From Chlorella sorokiniana (lineage: Eukaryota; Chlorophyta; Trebouxiophyceae; Chlorellales; Chlorellaceae), in NCBI GenBank assembly GCA_025917655.1, contig CP084620.1, positions 992,001-1,056,000 on the forward strand: a DNA stretch of 64,000 nt. The letters run 5' to 3'. The notes under the pieces were generated by a model. The model was not told the DNA's origin. It was given only the letters and a program-made list of their open reading frames with translations, and searched no databases. Positions 12,402 to 23,490 of this stretch are shown here, piece after piece (the first letter of the stretch is position 1; each line of letters starts with the position of its first letter). The translations under genes were made by a program, and so were the position numbers.

Positions 12402-12634
12402 CGGCCGCCCCAGCGCGCCAGTTCCCACCCACCTTGCCTCCCGTGGTGACGCGGGCGTTTGCGGTTCTTTTCCCCCTTCTGTCACTGCGAACTGTTCTGG
12501 GGAACCTGCCGCACGCACTCCTGTCTTCTGGATGCCGCCATGCGCATGCTGTACCCAACAGCCGGCACGACCCTCAAGCCTGTGTACCGCAGTTCCTGCC
12601 TCTTCTAACGCCGGCGCGATGCTGGGCACATACA

Positions 12635-12639
12635 TGTAA
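12635..12639 (+). promoter_or_regulatory. Putative TGTAA poly(A) signal of the aminotransferase gene
   Basis: TGTAA occurs about 235 b after the aminotransferase stop, just before the convergent thioredoxin-like gene ends at about 12680. Confidence 0.45.
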
Positions 12640-12679
12640 CATAGAGGGTACTAACAGGAGAAAACGCTTGATGGGCTGG

Positions 12680-13188
12680 CTACGCCTCACTCGTCCTCCT
12701 CGTCGCTGCTGCTGCTCCGCTGCAGCGCCCCTGCATGATTGCCAGCTGCTTGTTGACAGCCTCCTCGATGGCCGGCGGGTTGCAGCCCTTGATGAATGCC
12801 ACCTGCTTGCCGCCCCTGAACAGCAGGAACCAGGGCTCGCAGGTCCTCTGGTGCATGGCCGCCACCTCGGCAAGCACCTCGGCATCCTTGCAACGCTCCA
12901 CGCAAAGCTTGGACAGGTCGAACGGAAGCTTGCCGCCATGTTTCGAGGCCAGCTTGGGCCAAAGATAAAACAACGCTCCCGTTGGCCCAGCCCAGTCGGC
13001 GTAGAGCTCGATCACTGCGGAACATGGACAAGCTGGTGAGCGGCGGGTTGCTTGCTGCCCGCCGTGCATGTGGCGGCAGACTTGTGCCAGGAGCTGGGCC
13101 CCTCACGTTGCAGCCTGTCACGCCGCAAGGCATCAATTAATGCGGCACTATTGGGTAGCTCGGTTGGCACTATCTGCTTTTCCGACAT
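12680..13188 (-). CDS. Thioredoxin-fold protein lacking the CxxC active site (TXNDC/axonemal-LC type)
   Basis: There are two minus-strand exons. Exon 1 is 13107-13188 (MSEKQIVPTELPNSAALIDA...), exon 2 is 12680-13014, and the join gives ...RLQ-LIELYADWAGPTGALF. The expected WCGPC reads WAGPT, so both redox cysteines are absent. The C-terminal half (CEPWFLLFRGGKQVAFIKG, NPPAIEEAVNKQL) resembles thioredoxin modules of NME/TXNDC proteins and axonemal dynein light chains. A redox role is therefore unlikely and a binding role is an inference. About 130 residues. With one extra base in the C run 12728-12731 the tail becomes serine/acidic (SSSSDEEDE), which looks more natural than the uncorrected end. 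Confidence 0.8.
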
Positions 13189-13633
13189 GTTTCGACGAAA
13201 TGCAGCTGGTCAACGAGGGTTCGGTGCCCTAAACCTTGGCGCAGAATGTGGTGCGTGTTGGCCTACGAGAGTGCAATTCTGCGTCTTAATGCAGTTTCTC
13301 AGGTGGTAAGGGGGTTGCATGTGCCTGGGGGACGGAGGCCTGCTGCGCTGCCCAGCACGTCCGTCGGTGTGTGTATCGGCGCCCAAGCCTGTCCCCTTCC
13401 ACTGCACACGCTGCACTGGAGTTCAGGCACGCCGTAACCCCGCGGTAGTTGAGGAAGTGTTCTTCGGGCCTACCAACTCTCGCGAGCTCGTCGGAACGGT
13501 GACGAACGCATAAGGAATACAAAGTTGCAGTGCACAGATCGCAGTGGCAGGGAAGCCCGGAGTACTCGGGTGGCGAGTTGCCGCCGCCTGCCGCCAGCAC
13601 GTTGCGTACTGTGGACACAGCCTCTTGCCAGCC
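13189..13633. promoter_or_regulatory. Divergent promoter region, thioredoxin-like (-) / F-box-LRR (+)
   Basis: This 445-b gap separates two start codons on opposite strands. It should hold both promoters and 5' UTRs. I see no coding exon and name no specific element. Confidence 0.45.
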
Positions 13634-16600
13634 ATGCATCGCCCCAAGACACGGTCCCTGACTGCTGCTGAGCAGCTGAGGTTGCTGGACCTGCCGGATG
13701 CGTGCCTGGCCAAGATCCTGGCCCTGGCGTGCGAGGGCGTGCCGTGGAAGGATCGGTGAGGCGCCTTCCCTGCATGCTACGCAGACGCAGGGCCACTGTG
13801 CGGTGGCAGGCCTGGCCTTGTCGCATCTCCCTTACGTGCCGACGCAGGCGCGTGGTCTATGCCGCTGGCCGCGCCGACTGTGTCGTCCTTGGCTGCCGCC
13901 CCGTCGCTCGCAGGTGCTGCCTGGCGGAGGTCAGCCGCGCCTTCCGCACGCACTTCTGGGGCGTGGCCTACGCCTCCCGCCCGCTGCAGCTCAACCTCAA
14001 CGTGCTGAGCTGGCGCATCGCGCAGAGCAAGCGCAAGAAGGCGATGCGCGAGGAGCTGCAGGCGGCGGTGGCGCGGGCGGCGCCCTCCACCGCAAGCCTG
14101 GTCCTCAAGTACCAGCTGGACCCGATCTGCAAGCTGCCGCTGGCCTCCCTGCTGGCGCCGCTGGCGCCGCACATACAGGTAAAGGCCGGCACTGAAACTG
14201 GTCACATGGGTGCAACCCTGCCGCCCAGTTTGCGTGGCACGCTGTGCTGCATGGATCGCACTGCCATGTGTTGCATTTGCCCGAAGGCCTGCCGCCATGG
14301 ATACCTGCACCGAGGATACCTGCTGTGCTGCCTTTCTCATCCCTCTGCATGCTCAGCCTCAGCGGATAGTTAGGGCCCCCTGCCCTCCCCCTCCCCCCCA
14401 CCTCCCCCTGGACAGGAGCTAGAGGTGGAGGACGGGCTGTGCGTGGAGCTGCTGGATGCGCTGGCCGCCGCCTCGCTGCCCTGGCCCGCGCTGCGCGAGG
14501 TGTCGCTGGTGGGCTGCACGCTGTGGAGCGACTGGCAGGGGGCGAGGTGGAGGCGCTGGAGGCGCGGCTGGCGGCGCTGCCGGGCGTGGCGGCCAAGGTC
14601 GCCAAGTTTGAGGGGTCCTGCCAGGGCATGGAGCAGGGGCGGGAGAGCTTCTTCAGCCACCTGCCCGCCCTGCGCTCGCTGGAACTTGGTGAGCGCGCTG
14701 CTGCCGCCTTTGCGGCGCCCCATGCAGCTCTTCCAGCAGGCCAGGGCCCGCGCGCTGCCGCCGTTGGCTGCCGCCCGCGGCCGGTGCCTCCTGGGACTCG
14801 CGCAACGGCGGGCTTGCGGGTGGCAACGTGCAGCCAACCTGCCCCCATCTCTGTTCCGGCAGCGCCGACACCCCTGCCTGCCCTGACGCCGCGGCCGCAG
14901 AGGACTGGATGGCGCTGGATGTTGCGCGCGACTACTCGCCGCTGCGCGCGATGCGCCACCTCACCCGCCTCACCCTCAACATCGTCGAGGACCTGGACGC
15001 CAACCTGGCCAGCCTGCAGTCCCTCACGCAGGTTGGCGGGGGCGGAGCCAGCCTCTTTCACACCGCTTTTTGCAAGTTTTGCTCCGGTAGGGCGGTGGCA
15101 CGATGGGTAGCCGTGGCGCAGCAAGTCGCTGTTCAAACTCGTTCTCAGCAGTCAATTTGCTGCGCACCGAAAGCCGGCCAGCAAAGACCTCGTCCCCGGC
15201 TGCGCTGGGTGCCTTGGCGTGATCACCATACCGGTGCCTCGGTCACAATCTCCCCCCACACACACACCGCACACACCGCACATACACTCGCCCGCAGGTG
15301 CAGGAGCTGTCGCTGGTGGGATGCTACCGCGCTTGCCGCGGCCTCGCCCAGCTGCCCAACCTGGTGCTGCTGGACCTGCAGCCGCTGCAGTCGCTGGCAG
15401 ACGAGGAGCCAGGTGGGCCGGGGGGGCCACAGGTGGCGGGGGCTGCGACCAGGCCTGGACCTTCAGTGAAGACGCCATATGAGCCAGCAGAGGAGCCAAC
15501 CCATCCAGCCAACAGCTGAGCCAACCTCTCGCTGATTGACGGGCCCTGGAGGCACTCGGTGTGATGCGTGTGTGTGTCTGATGGCGGCAGGGGCCATGGG
15601 TGCAGGCGGCGACCTCAGCGTGGCGGCTGCGTGGAAGGCGCGGGGCCTGACGGAGCTGCGCTGGTGCGGGGACGTGGTGTTTGACGAGGGGAGGCGCCCA
15701 TTGACCTGCCGCACCTGGTGGCTCTGGAGATTGAGTGAGCAGGAGGGACGGGATGGGGGGGAGGGACCGGCGGCGCTTTGCAGCACGCGACGCAATAAGT
15801 GAGGGCAGGTGCTGGCGCAGGGACAGAAGCTATTCCATTTGTTTGATAAGAGGGGGCGGCGAGCGCTTGAGGCGTCCCTGTGGCGACCACCCACTCTCCA
15901 ACTGCCACCTCTTCGGCCCTCTTCCTCCTTCCCTGTGCCGCTGCAGTGAGGCCCACTTCCCCTCAGCCGGCCTGCCCAGCCAGCTGTGCGAGACCCTGAC
16001 GGGGCTCACCTCGCTGCGGCTGGTGGGGGCCGCTGCCCACGCCTGCCCGCCTCCGTCAGCCGCCTGGCGGGGCTGCGCGTGCTGTCGGTGGACTCATGCC
16101 AGCTGCCAGCCATGCCCGCCACCGTGTCGGCGCTGACCGCCGTCACCAACCTGCAGCTGTCGGTGAGGGCCGCCTGCCTTGCTGCCCTGTCGCGCCCACG
16201 CGCGTCATGCCAACAACCCGCTGATGGGCATGAACTTTTCCGTGGCCTGCCGTCTGCCACCTGTCTGTTGGGTTGCGTTGCTCGACCTTGCATTCCCCCG
16301 CCTGCCGCAGAATGCTGGCGTCGGCCCCCAGCTCCCCACTGGGTGCTGGGCATGCTGCTGCGCAAGATGTGGCTCGCCAACAACGCGCTCACCAGCCTGC
16401 CGCCCGTCAAGCCGCCCAAGGTGACAAAAAACGACATCGTTCACAGTCCACAGCGATGCACGCAATGGCTTGCAGCGTGGAGCCGCTCAAACAAGGCCAG
16501 CACCCACAACACCATGAAGCAATTGCTTGTTTGAGGTCCTTGGTTTCCCCTTACATGGTACGAGCGCTGCCTGCCCCCTTGCCCCCCCCGCAGATGCGTG

Positions 16601-17170
16601 CCGCCGAGTACGCCAAGCGGCTGCAGCAGTGGCTGGGGCGCCTCACCCACGTGTGCCTGTCAAGCAACCAGTTCACGGAGCTGCCGGGGTGCTGCTGGCG
16701 CACGGGGAGCAGCTGGTGGAGCTGGACCTGGCCTACAACCCGCGCCTGCAGGTGGGATCCATCCCGGACCGCTGTGGGGTGCGACTGAGGGGCCCCACAG
16801 CTGCCACCGCTGTGGGCAAGGCTGTGCCGCCAGGCACCGCGCTGCTGCGGGGCCGGGTGTGGCCTTGTGCAAGAGGAGGCAACTTGCCTTGCTCAGCAGC
16901 CGCTGCGTACCTGCCGCTTGTGTTCTGCGGTATGGTGAGCTGTCACCGCGCCCCCTGCCTCCCTGCGCGCAGGTCACCTCCAAGTGCGCCAGCGCGGTGC
17001 GGGGCATGCCGCGCCTGCGCCGCCTGCGCCTGGAGAAGTCGTACTTCCTGCCCGCCTCGCTGCGCTGGACCCCCGCCTCGCAGCGCTCCATCTCCCGCCT
17101 GCAGCGCGAGTGCCCAGACATCTCGGTGGAGTGCCAAAGCCACGCGGTCCAGTTCCACCTCACCTGGTAG
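13634..17170 (+). CDS. F-box-like leucine-rich repeat protein
   Basis: Exons: 13634-13755, 13914-14178, 14416-14688, 14901-15031, 15298-15412, 15591-15734, 15947-16162, 16311-16420, 16594-16751 and 16973-17170. The N-terminus (LLDLPDACLAKILAL, then CCLAEVSRAFRTHFW) fits an F-box that would dock on Skp1. The rest is LRR-like, with strands such as LREVSLVGC, LTRLTLNIVEDL, VQELSLVGCYRA, LTELRWCG, LTSLRLVG, LRVLSVDSCQLPAMPATV, HVCLSSNQFTELPG, LVELDLAYNPRLQ and LRRLRLEKSYF. The frame slips at C/G runs 14538-14542, 15688-15691, 16036-16038, 16341-16343 and 16686-16689. Each slip falls inside a repeat that reads through if bases are restored. The substrate is unknown. TGTAA follows at 17318. Confidence 0.82.
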
Positions 17171-17317
17171 CGGCGGCGCCGCCGGCCTTGAACGCCGCAC
17201 GCGGGCCCCTGATTCGTTGCTTCCGCGCTTTGAGCTCGCAGAATAAGTCTGGCACGCCACAGAGCATGCTGAGCACCCCATGCTGCCACCTGTTGCGCCC
17301 TGCCCCATTTTGCGCGG

Positions 17318-17322
17318 TGTAA
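17318..17322 (+). promoter_or_regulatory. Putative TGTAA poly(A) signal of the F-box/LRR gene
   Basis: TGTAA lies about 148 b after the F-box/LRR stop and about 175 b before the next gene on the same strand. Confidence 0.45.
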
Positions 17323-17496
17323 AATGGGGCGTGCCGCCAGGTGGCAGTGTGCTTTGTAGGCAAGCTTCGGGGGGTTTCAGCGTTCAAGGAAAACAGTCGC
17401 TGAGAATTTTGCGTGGTCCTTCAACAAGGGTGTGTGACAACCAGTCATCTGAGATCCAAGGTTGCCTTGCCCGGCTGCTGCTCTGCGTTTTCAGCC

Positions 17497-20091
17497 ATGG
17501 CCGACGTGATGGAGCCGAACACGGCCGCTGGTGGCACCCATGGGGAGACCGAGATGCTGGAGGTGCTTGGTCGCTGGGATGGTGAGCCCTCCCTGGTTAA
17601 AGAGAGGCCGCCAGAGGTTGCGCCATGGCGGCGCCGTTGCCAACATCCTCCGCAGTGCCCGGCGGCTGCAGAGCTTGCTCTCCCCAGTTGTCGTCAGCCA
17701 CTCACTCCCCCTGCCCTTGCCCCTGCCCCAAGCAGACGCCTTCTTCAACCAGGATGTTGACGCGCTCAAGGCCCTGCTGGCGGACGACGTGGAGCACGCG
17801 GGTAGGTGGCGGCGCTGCCCGCCTCCTGTGGTGCCAGCGCAGCGGCGGATGTGGCGCCTGCTGCGCAAGGGGTGACCCTCCAGCTCCCTGCCCATGCAGA
17901 CCACATTGTGACAGAGCACGACCAAGTGGGGCCTGAGGCCGTGGCCAGCTTCCACGCCAACTACTTCAACTCCTACCAGGCAAGCACAAGGGATGCAGCA
18001 GATGCACGTGGGGCATGGCTGCCATTGCCGCCTGTCCCTCTACACTCTTTGCTTGCATGTGAGGTGATGCACTGAAGAGCCCTTCAGCAGGGCTTCCCCC
18101 TGACCTCATCGACCGCGTGGACCCAGGCTGCAGTTCAAGCACCTGCCCGTGGTGCGGGCTGTGAACGAGCAGACACGCAGCGTGTACAGCCTGTGGGATG
18201 AGGAGGTGGGTGCAGACCGTGTATTTATTCTGCTCACGACGTCTTCAAACGCAAAAGCGAGCTGCCCGTGAAGCGCTTCTTTGCGGCCTGAGAAGTTTGA
18301 CGAGGAGCTGCCGGCCTCTGGCAGCATGACCAGCATCTCGGGTGACTTTAAACGCAGAGGGGAGATCCACGCTACCATGGGGGAGGGGGGTTCCCAGCAG
18401 TGCGCCGGCCTTTAGGTATGTGTGTTGATACGCCACACCCCGCGCCCCCGACCCGCTGTTCCCCGCAGGCATGTGGAGGCTTGTGCTGGATCAGGGGCTG
18501 AGGGTGCGCCACATCTGGTTCCTGCGCTCCTTGACCCGGGAGGAGAAGAAGTTCAGGGTGAGACACGCCACCCGTTCTGGTGGCAGTGCGGCAGAATGCA
18601 GCAGAGCTCTTGCCTGCACAGCGTTGGCTCTTCCTCACAGGAAGGATAGCAATGACCCTCCCCCCCCACACACACAATACACACACACATGCACACACAC
18701 ACTTTTCTGCATCCCTCCCCTCCCGACCCAGCTCAAGCTCCGACCCAGCCAGCTGTTCACTGACTTCAGGGCCAAGTCGCTGGTGGGGCCCACCCTTGAG
18801 CTGGAGGAGCGCCAGGTGGAGAAGATGCACGCCGCCGCAGAGGCCTTCAACGAGGCAAGCCGCCGCCGCAGACCTGCTGTTGCGTCTGTTACAGATTGAC
18901 ATTGCTGTTCTATGCCCGTTTTTGTGGCAGAAAAAGCCTGCGCCCCTGCCTGGCTGACGAAAGTCTGTGCCACTCCAAACGCCTCAGGCTTGGCGCACGG
19001 GTGATGTGCGCGCTGTGCACGACCTGATGGCCGAGTCGTGCTTCACCATCAACCCCTGCTTCTCGGAGAAGAAGAGCAGCCGTACGGAGTGGGAGGTGGG
19101 CAGGCCTCCACGTCGGGCGGTCGCCCTTGCTTTCCGTGTTGCATGCTGATCGAGGTCGACAACGGCTGCAGCCTGTGCGTTCACTTCAACATGCACCCTC
19201 TTCACACTGCTGCAGGAAATGGTGCAAGACGTGTTCAAGGTGCAAACGCATGTGGCGACGTGCCAGACGAGGAACACATGTTGCTGCCCCCGCACGCACT
19301 GCCTTCACTAAAAATCTTCTCTTCTGTTGACAGCCACCTGCGCCTCTCCCTGCTTCCAGTTCTGGGAGGTGGACGACAACGAGGTGGACATCGCCGTCAC
19401 GCCCTCCAGCAACAAGGCCTTCCTGTTCTGGAGGGCGCACGGCGTGCAGAAGGACACGCAGCAGGTGGGTGCGCCGCGGTGCATGGAGCCGTGCAACCAA
19501 CTCCAGTCGGCTCCGACAGCCGCTGTGTGGCAGCCGTCGGTTGCGTTGAGCATGGCGGATGGGGAGCTCCAGCTCTGTGCGCCGGTGTTGCCGCCTGAAG
19601 CGGCAGCATCTACAGATAGATGGCTCGACGCCCAGCACATTCAATTTCCATTGCTTCGCGCAGAAGCAGGAGCTGTTCGGGCTGAACCTGCTGTGCTTTG
19701 ACCCGAAGCAGGAGATGAAGATTGTGGGTGAGCCGGGCTGCAGCCACCCACATGCCCGCTTCCGCACCCCTCTCTGCTCATCCTCCGCCTCACTTGCGGC
19801 CCCCAATCACCTTTGTGAATCTGGGGACGCCCTGAAAGCACACATCGCCCCCCTCCACCCGCCACCCCCACTCCCCACCCCCCACCCCCCACCCACCCAC
19901 ACCCCACACACCTCCCCCACCCCACACACCTCCCCCACCCCACACACCCTGCAGAGGTGGTGGGTTTCCGCCAGCCCCTGGCCTCCGAGCACGACCACAT
20001 CTTCAAGGCGGGCAGCTACCTGGGCAGCCTGGCGGAGCGGCAGGGCAAGCACGAGCAGCGGGGCGCACCCCTGGCGGAGGCGGAGGCGTAG
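17497..20091 (+). CDS. Double SnoaL/NTF2-like domain protein
   Basis: Twelve exons: 17497-17581, 17736-17801, 17900-17979, 18134-18205, 18293-18341, 18469-18557, 18732-18854, 18988-19095, 19216-19239 (24 b), 19360-19464, 19664-19727 and 19955-20091. Two halves each look NTF2-like. The first has AFFNQDVDALKALLADDVEH, HDQVGPEAVASFHANYF and MWRLVLDQGLRVRHIWFLR. The second has AWRTGDVRAVHDLMAESCF, EWEEMVQDVF and FWEVDDNEVDIAV with SNKAFLFWRAHGV. I infer a cone-shaped ligand-binding or dimerising fold; no enzymatic function can be assigned. Introns at 17980 and 18855 use GC donors. The gene converges on the hydroxylase-glycosyltransferase gene with a 202-b gap. Confidence 0.7.
18661..18704. repeat. 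(CA)n microsatellite before an acceptor
   Basis: A C-run followed by interrupted (CA)n lies in the intron between 18557 and 18732 of the double NTF2-like gene, in place of a pyrimidine-only tract. Confidence 0.85.
19846..19950. repeat. CCCCACACACCTCC minisatellite before the last acceptor
   Basis: C/A-rich sequence grows into an 18-b tandem unit containing CCCCACACACCT, with about 2.5 copies at 19898-19950. It ends directly at the acceptor CTGCAG of the last exon of the double NTF2-like gene. Confidence 0.8.
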
Positions 20092-20293
20092 GGCGAGCAT
20101 GCAGTACGCGCGCCCAAACAAGGCAAAGCATGGCGCCGCTCGACTGGCAGGCCGGCGGCCCAGGGCCTCACCACCCCACGTTTGCTTGCACAGATCTAGC
20201 GCCTGCTGTCTCTGTCACATCGTGGGCGAGCGGTTGATGTGGAACACACGACCAGCGCTGCCGCCAGTGCGCATGTGCACGGCTCGGGCGAGA

Positions 20294-23060
20294 TCACAGG
20301 AAGGCGTCTGGCGGGAAGCCTCCGTTGACGGCTTGGCTGCTGATGACCCTGTCTCGGAAGTCCACCCCGCAGTGCTCCCAAAACTGCTCCAGGCTGCGCG
20401 CCGCTCCCCTTCAAGCACACACCCCGCTGCTGGGCCCTCCTCCCGCCCGGCCAGCGCCGCCGCCACCCGCCGCTGCGGCGCCGCCGCTGCTCCCACCCCG
20501 GCGGCTGCTGCTCCAGGTAGCTGGGGCGCTGCTTGCGAGCCCACTGGTGGAAGGCGACTGCTGTCGGCGGCGTGAAGACGTCCCAGCCGGCGAGCCACAT
20601 GCGCGCCAGCTGCAGCACCTCCTCCCCAAAGAACAGGCCGGGCAGGTCTCGAGGGTAGGCCGCCTGCGCCCGGTGGAGGAACAGTCTGGGTCAACACGAT
20701 GCAAGAAGTCTTTTTGACCGCCACAGAACACATGCAAACGCATGTCGACAGTGCCACCAGCCCCTAACACTGACTTCCGCGGCATGCATCCGCCCTCACC
20801 TCGACCAGCAGCTGTGCCCGGCTGAAGGACAGGCCCGCAGCCCAGAACAGCGCGGGCGCGGGCGCCGCCAGCGGCTGCCGCAACTTGCGGGCGCGGAGGC
20901 GCAGCAGGCCGTCCTGCTGGCCCCACCCCGCGGCGCACAGCACGGCGGGCAGCGGCGGCGGCGGCAGCGTCGCGTCGCCGCCTGCGCCCTGCAGCCTCAA
21001 CGGGGAGCGGCAGGCGCAGCGCGGGCGCGTGACGCAAAGCGCAAGCTCCCGGGTGCAAGGCAGGCCGGCAGCAAGGACTGGAGCAGGGCAGCAAAAGATG
21101 CCTTCCCGAGAAGCACGACCGCCCTCACCTCGTAGCCGGGGGTAGGCCGACAGCACGACGCGCGGGTGCCCCGCCGCCTCCTGCGCCTGGCTCAGCGCGC
21201 GCAGCAAGGCGTCGTCCCACCCCGCCGCGAAGCGCATGTGCGCGTCGACCTGCAGGTGGAACTCCTCCCCCTCCCACAGCTGGTGAGCGAGGGCGCGCGC
21301 CTTGCAGGGGCCCGTGGCCTCGCATGCGGGCAGCACCACCTGCCGAACCTGCAGCGGGTGCTCTTTGGGGGTGGGTGGATGGGTGGGGGAAGGGGGTGGG
21401 GGTGGGGGGAGGGGAAGAGCATGCGTGCGGGGCGTGCTGACACCAGATTGCAAACATGCGGTTGAGCAGGACGCATGGACAGCAGCACCCAGGGTGTGTG
21501 CATGGGCCCCCACCTGGCGCAGCCAGCGCTCAGGCAGCTCCAGCGCCAGCAGCGGCGCATCCTGGGGCAGCGCCACCTGCCACGCTATGCCCACCCGCAC
21601 CCGCTCCGGGCGGGCAGCTCGCGCAAAGAGGTCGGCCACCGTCCAGCGCGCCTCGCTGTCGCGGTACGCTGGCACCGACACAAATATACGGCCGGGGGCG
21701 GCAACGGCGGCAGCGTCCAGCGGTCGGTGACTCGCCACCGTTGGCAGCCGCTGCGGGTGGTGCGGACCTGCTTGCTGCGATGTCTCGACAGGCTGCGACT
21801 GCACGACATTCTGCGGCTGCTCGGCCTGCTGCGGCTGATTGGACTGCTGCCGCTGCTCAGCCTGCCGCGGCTGACTTGATTGTTGCCGCTGATCTGTCTG
21901 CTGCGGCGGCTGTGCATGCTGCAGCGGATCTGCCTGCTGCCCCTCCTCACGCGCTGCACCAGGGGGACTGACAGCCAGTGCCCGCAGGCCCTCTGCGGCT
22001 CCTGATGCGTCCACCCCCTCCCCGCCCCCTCAGCCGCCGCAGCGGCCGGCGGCGGCGCCCGCGGGAACCAGACCGTCAGGGCCAGCCGCTCCGCCTGCGC
22101 TGGCAGCACCTCATGCAGCAGCCTGCTGTCCATCAGCACCAGGCGGCCGCCCAGCGGCGGCACCACCGCGGCCGGCTGGCCCTCTTCCAGCCCGCTGGGC
22201 CCCCCGTGGGCAGCGCCCTGCTCGCGCTGCTGGCGGGCAGCGGCCGCCAGGCGCACGTCGGCTGCCGTGGCTGTGCGGGGGTCGCCGCCGTCGGTGGCGT
22301 GGCAGTACACGCACAGCTGGCCGCAGTCGGCCGACGTCCATCCTGCAGCGGTGCCCGTGCTGCGCAGGAAGCTCAGTGCTGTGTCCGTGGCCGAGCAACA
22401 GCAACAGAGGAAAGCTGTCGGCTTTTACCGATCAAAGCCGCAACACTTTGGCACTCGGCGCCAAGCTGACCTGGGTTGAGGTACAGTATCGCGGTGACCG
22501 AGCGGTGTGGTGCGCTGGCAGAGGCGTCGCGGTGGCGCACGTACCGGGCGCCGCCGCCAGGGTACCGCGCCAGCTGGCACGAGGGCCGCCCCGACGTCCA
22601 GCCCCTGCTGCTGCAGCCAGGGCCGCAAGGACAGCAGGCGCTGCACCGCCGCTGCCAGGTGGCCGTGGCCTGCCGCCTGGAGCGAGGCTGGGCTGAGCCA
22701 AGCGGCCTCATCGCCCCGCAACGCAGACTGCGCCCACCGCTCCTGGCCCTGGCCTGCGGCCACCATCCCCGCCGGCCTCGCAGCATCATGCAGCAGCTGC
22801 TGCGCCTCCTCCCTAGCCGCCAGGATGTCTGCCTCTGACAAGAAGCCGTCAGCAACCAGCACACCGCCCGCCATGGTGCGCCCAGCCAAAAGAGGTGCAA
22901 CAGGCGCAGCGTCGCTGCTGTTTGTTGCGGCCTCGGCATGCTGCTGCTTCTGCTGCTGGTGGTGTGATGCAATTGCACTGGAAGCCTTAGGATGTCCTAA
23001 CATGCGCAGAATGCTGAGCTTGGCTGCATCAGGTAGGCTGGCTAGCAGCTGCGGGTCCAT
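20294..23060 (-). CDS. Prolyl 4-hydroxylase / GT60 glycosyltransferase fusion (PhyA-Gnt1-like)
   Basis: Minus-strand exons 22471-23060, 21514-22378, 21129-21348, 20800-20988 and 20294-20663. The N-terminal half is an EGLN/PhyA-type 2-oxoglutarate/Fe oxygenase: GGVLVADGFLSEADILAARE, then YPGGGARYVRHRDAS (His-x-Asp iron ligands), VTAILYLNPG and LVLMDSRLLHEVLPA (distal His) with RLALTVWF (2OG arginine). A Gln-rich linker (about 21800-21960) leads into a complete GT60 domain: IFVSVPAYRDSEARWTVADL, HLQVDAHMRFAAGWDD (DxH motif), ALFWAAGLSFSRAQLL, LPGLFFGEEVLQLARMWL, GWDVFTPPTAVAFHQWARK and SLEQFWEHCGVDFRDRVI near the TGA. In Dictyostelium these activities are separate enzymes that hydroxylate Skp1 and add GlcNAc. 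Frame slips at 22014-22018 (linker), 21138-21142 and 20406-20409 are all at C/G runs; an extra slip precedes the YPGGGARY motif. Confidence 0.85.
21790..21960 (-). repeat. Glutamine-rich linker repeat inside the fusion gene
   Basis: On the minus strand, imperfect CAG/CAA-rich units encode QQTDQRQQSSQPRQ, QAEQRQQSNQPQQ and related segments between the hydroxylase and GT60 domains. It stays open in one frame, so it reads as a flexible linker and not as a gene boundary. Confidence 0.8.
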
Positions 23061-23490
23061 GCTTGTGCCGCCCGCAAGGCGGCGACAGCAGCGTGCAAGC
23101 GGCACCCTGTGCCAATCCTTTCTATCACCCGTCAACACACGGGGGTCATCATGGTAGTGTGTTATTGTCAAACAATCAAACCATCTGCGCTCTGCTTCTC
23201 GGAACAGCAGTGAGGTGCCGGAAGGAATTCGGGCGTCCCTGGACGGATTGTGGTGCGGCTAATGTGCCAATGCTTGCCACAGATTAGAGAAAAGCGGAGC
23301 AATTGGGCCTCAGGCTGTACCTACGTCCTGCCCCAGCCGGCCTGGGGTGCTGTATTCGCCCTGGCGGCATTCCTTAAAGATCTCTTGTATCACCAGTATC
23401 GTGGGGGTCGCCATAGGGGCCAGGTGGGGGTTAGAAGCCCTGGCGCCGGGCTTGCCCTTTCTGATCGGCGCAGTTTGGATTTAGAAAAGG
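23061..23490. promoter_or_regulatory. Divergent promoter region, fusion gene (-) / J-domain gene (+)
   Basis: The two start codons are 430 b apart on opposite strands. The sequence is mixed in composition with AT-richer patches near 23150-23300. No specific element is claimed. Confidence 0.45.
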
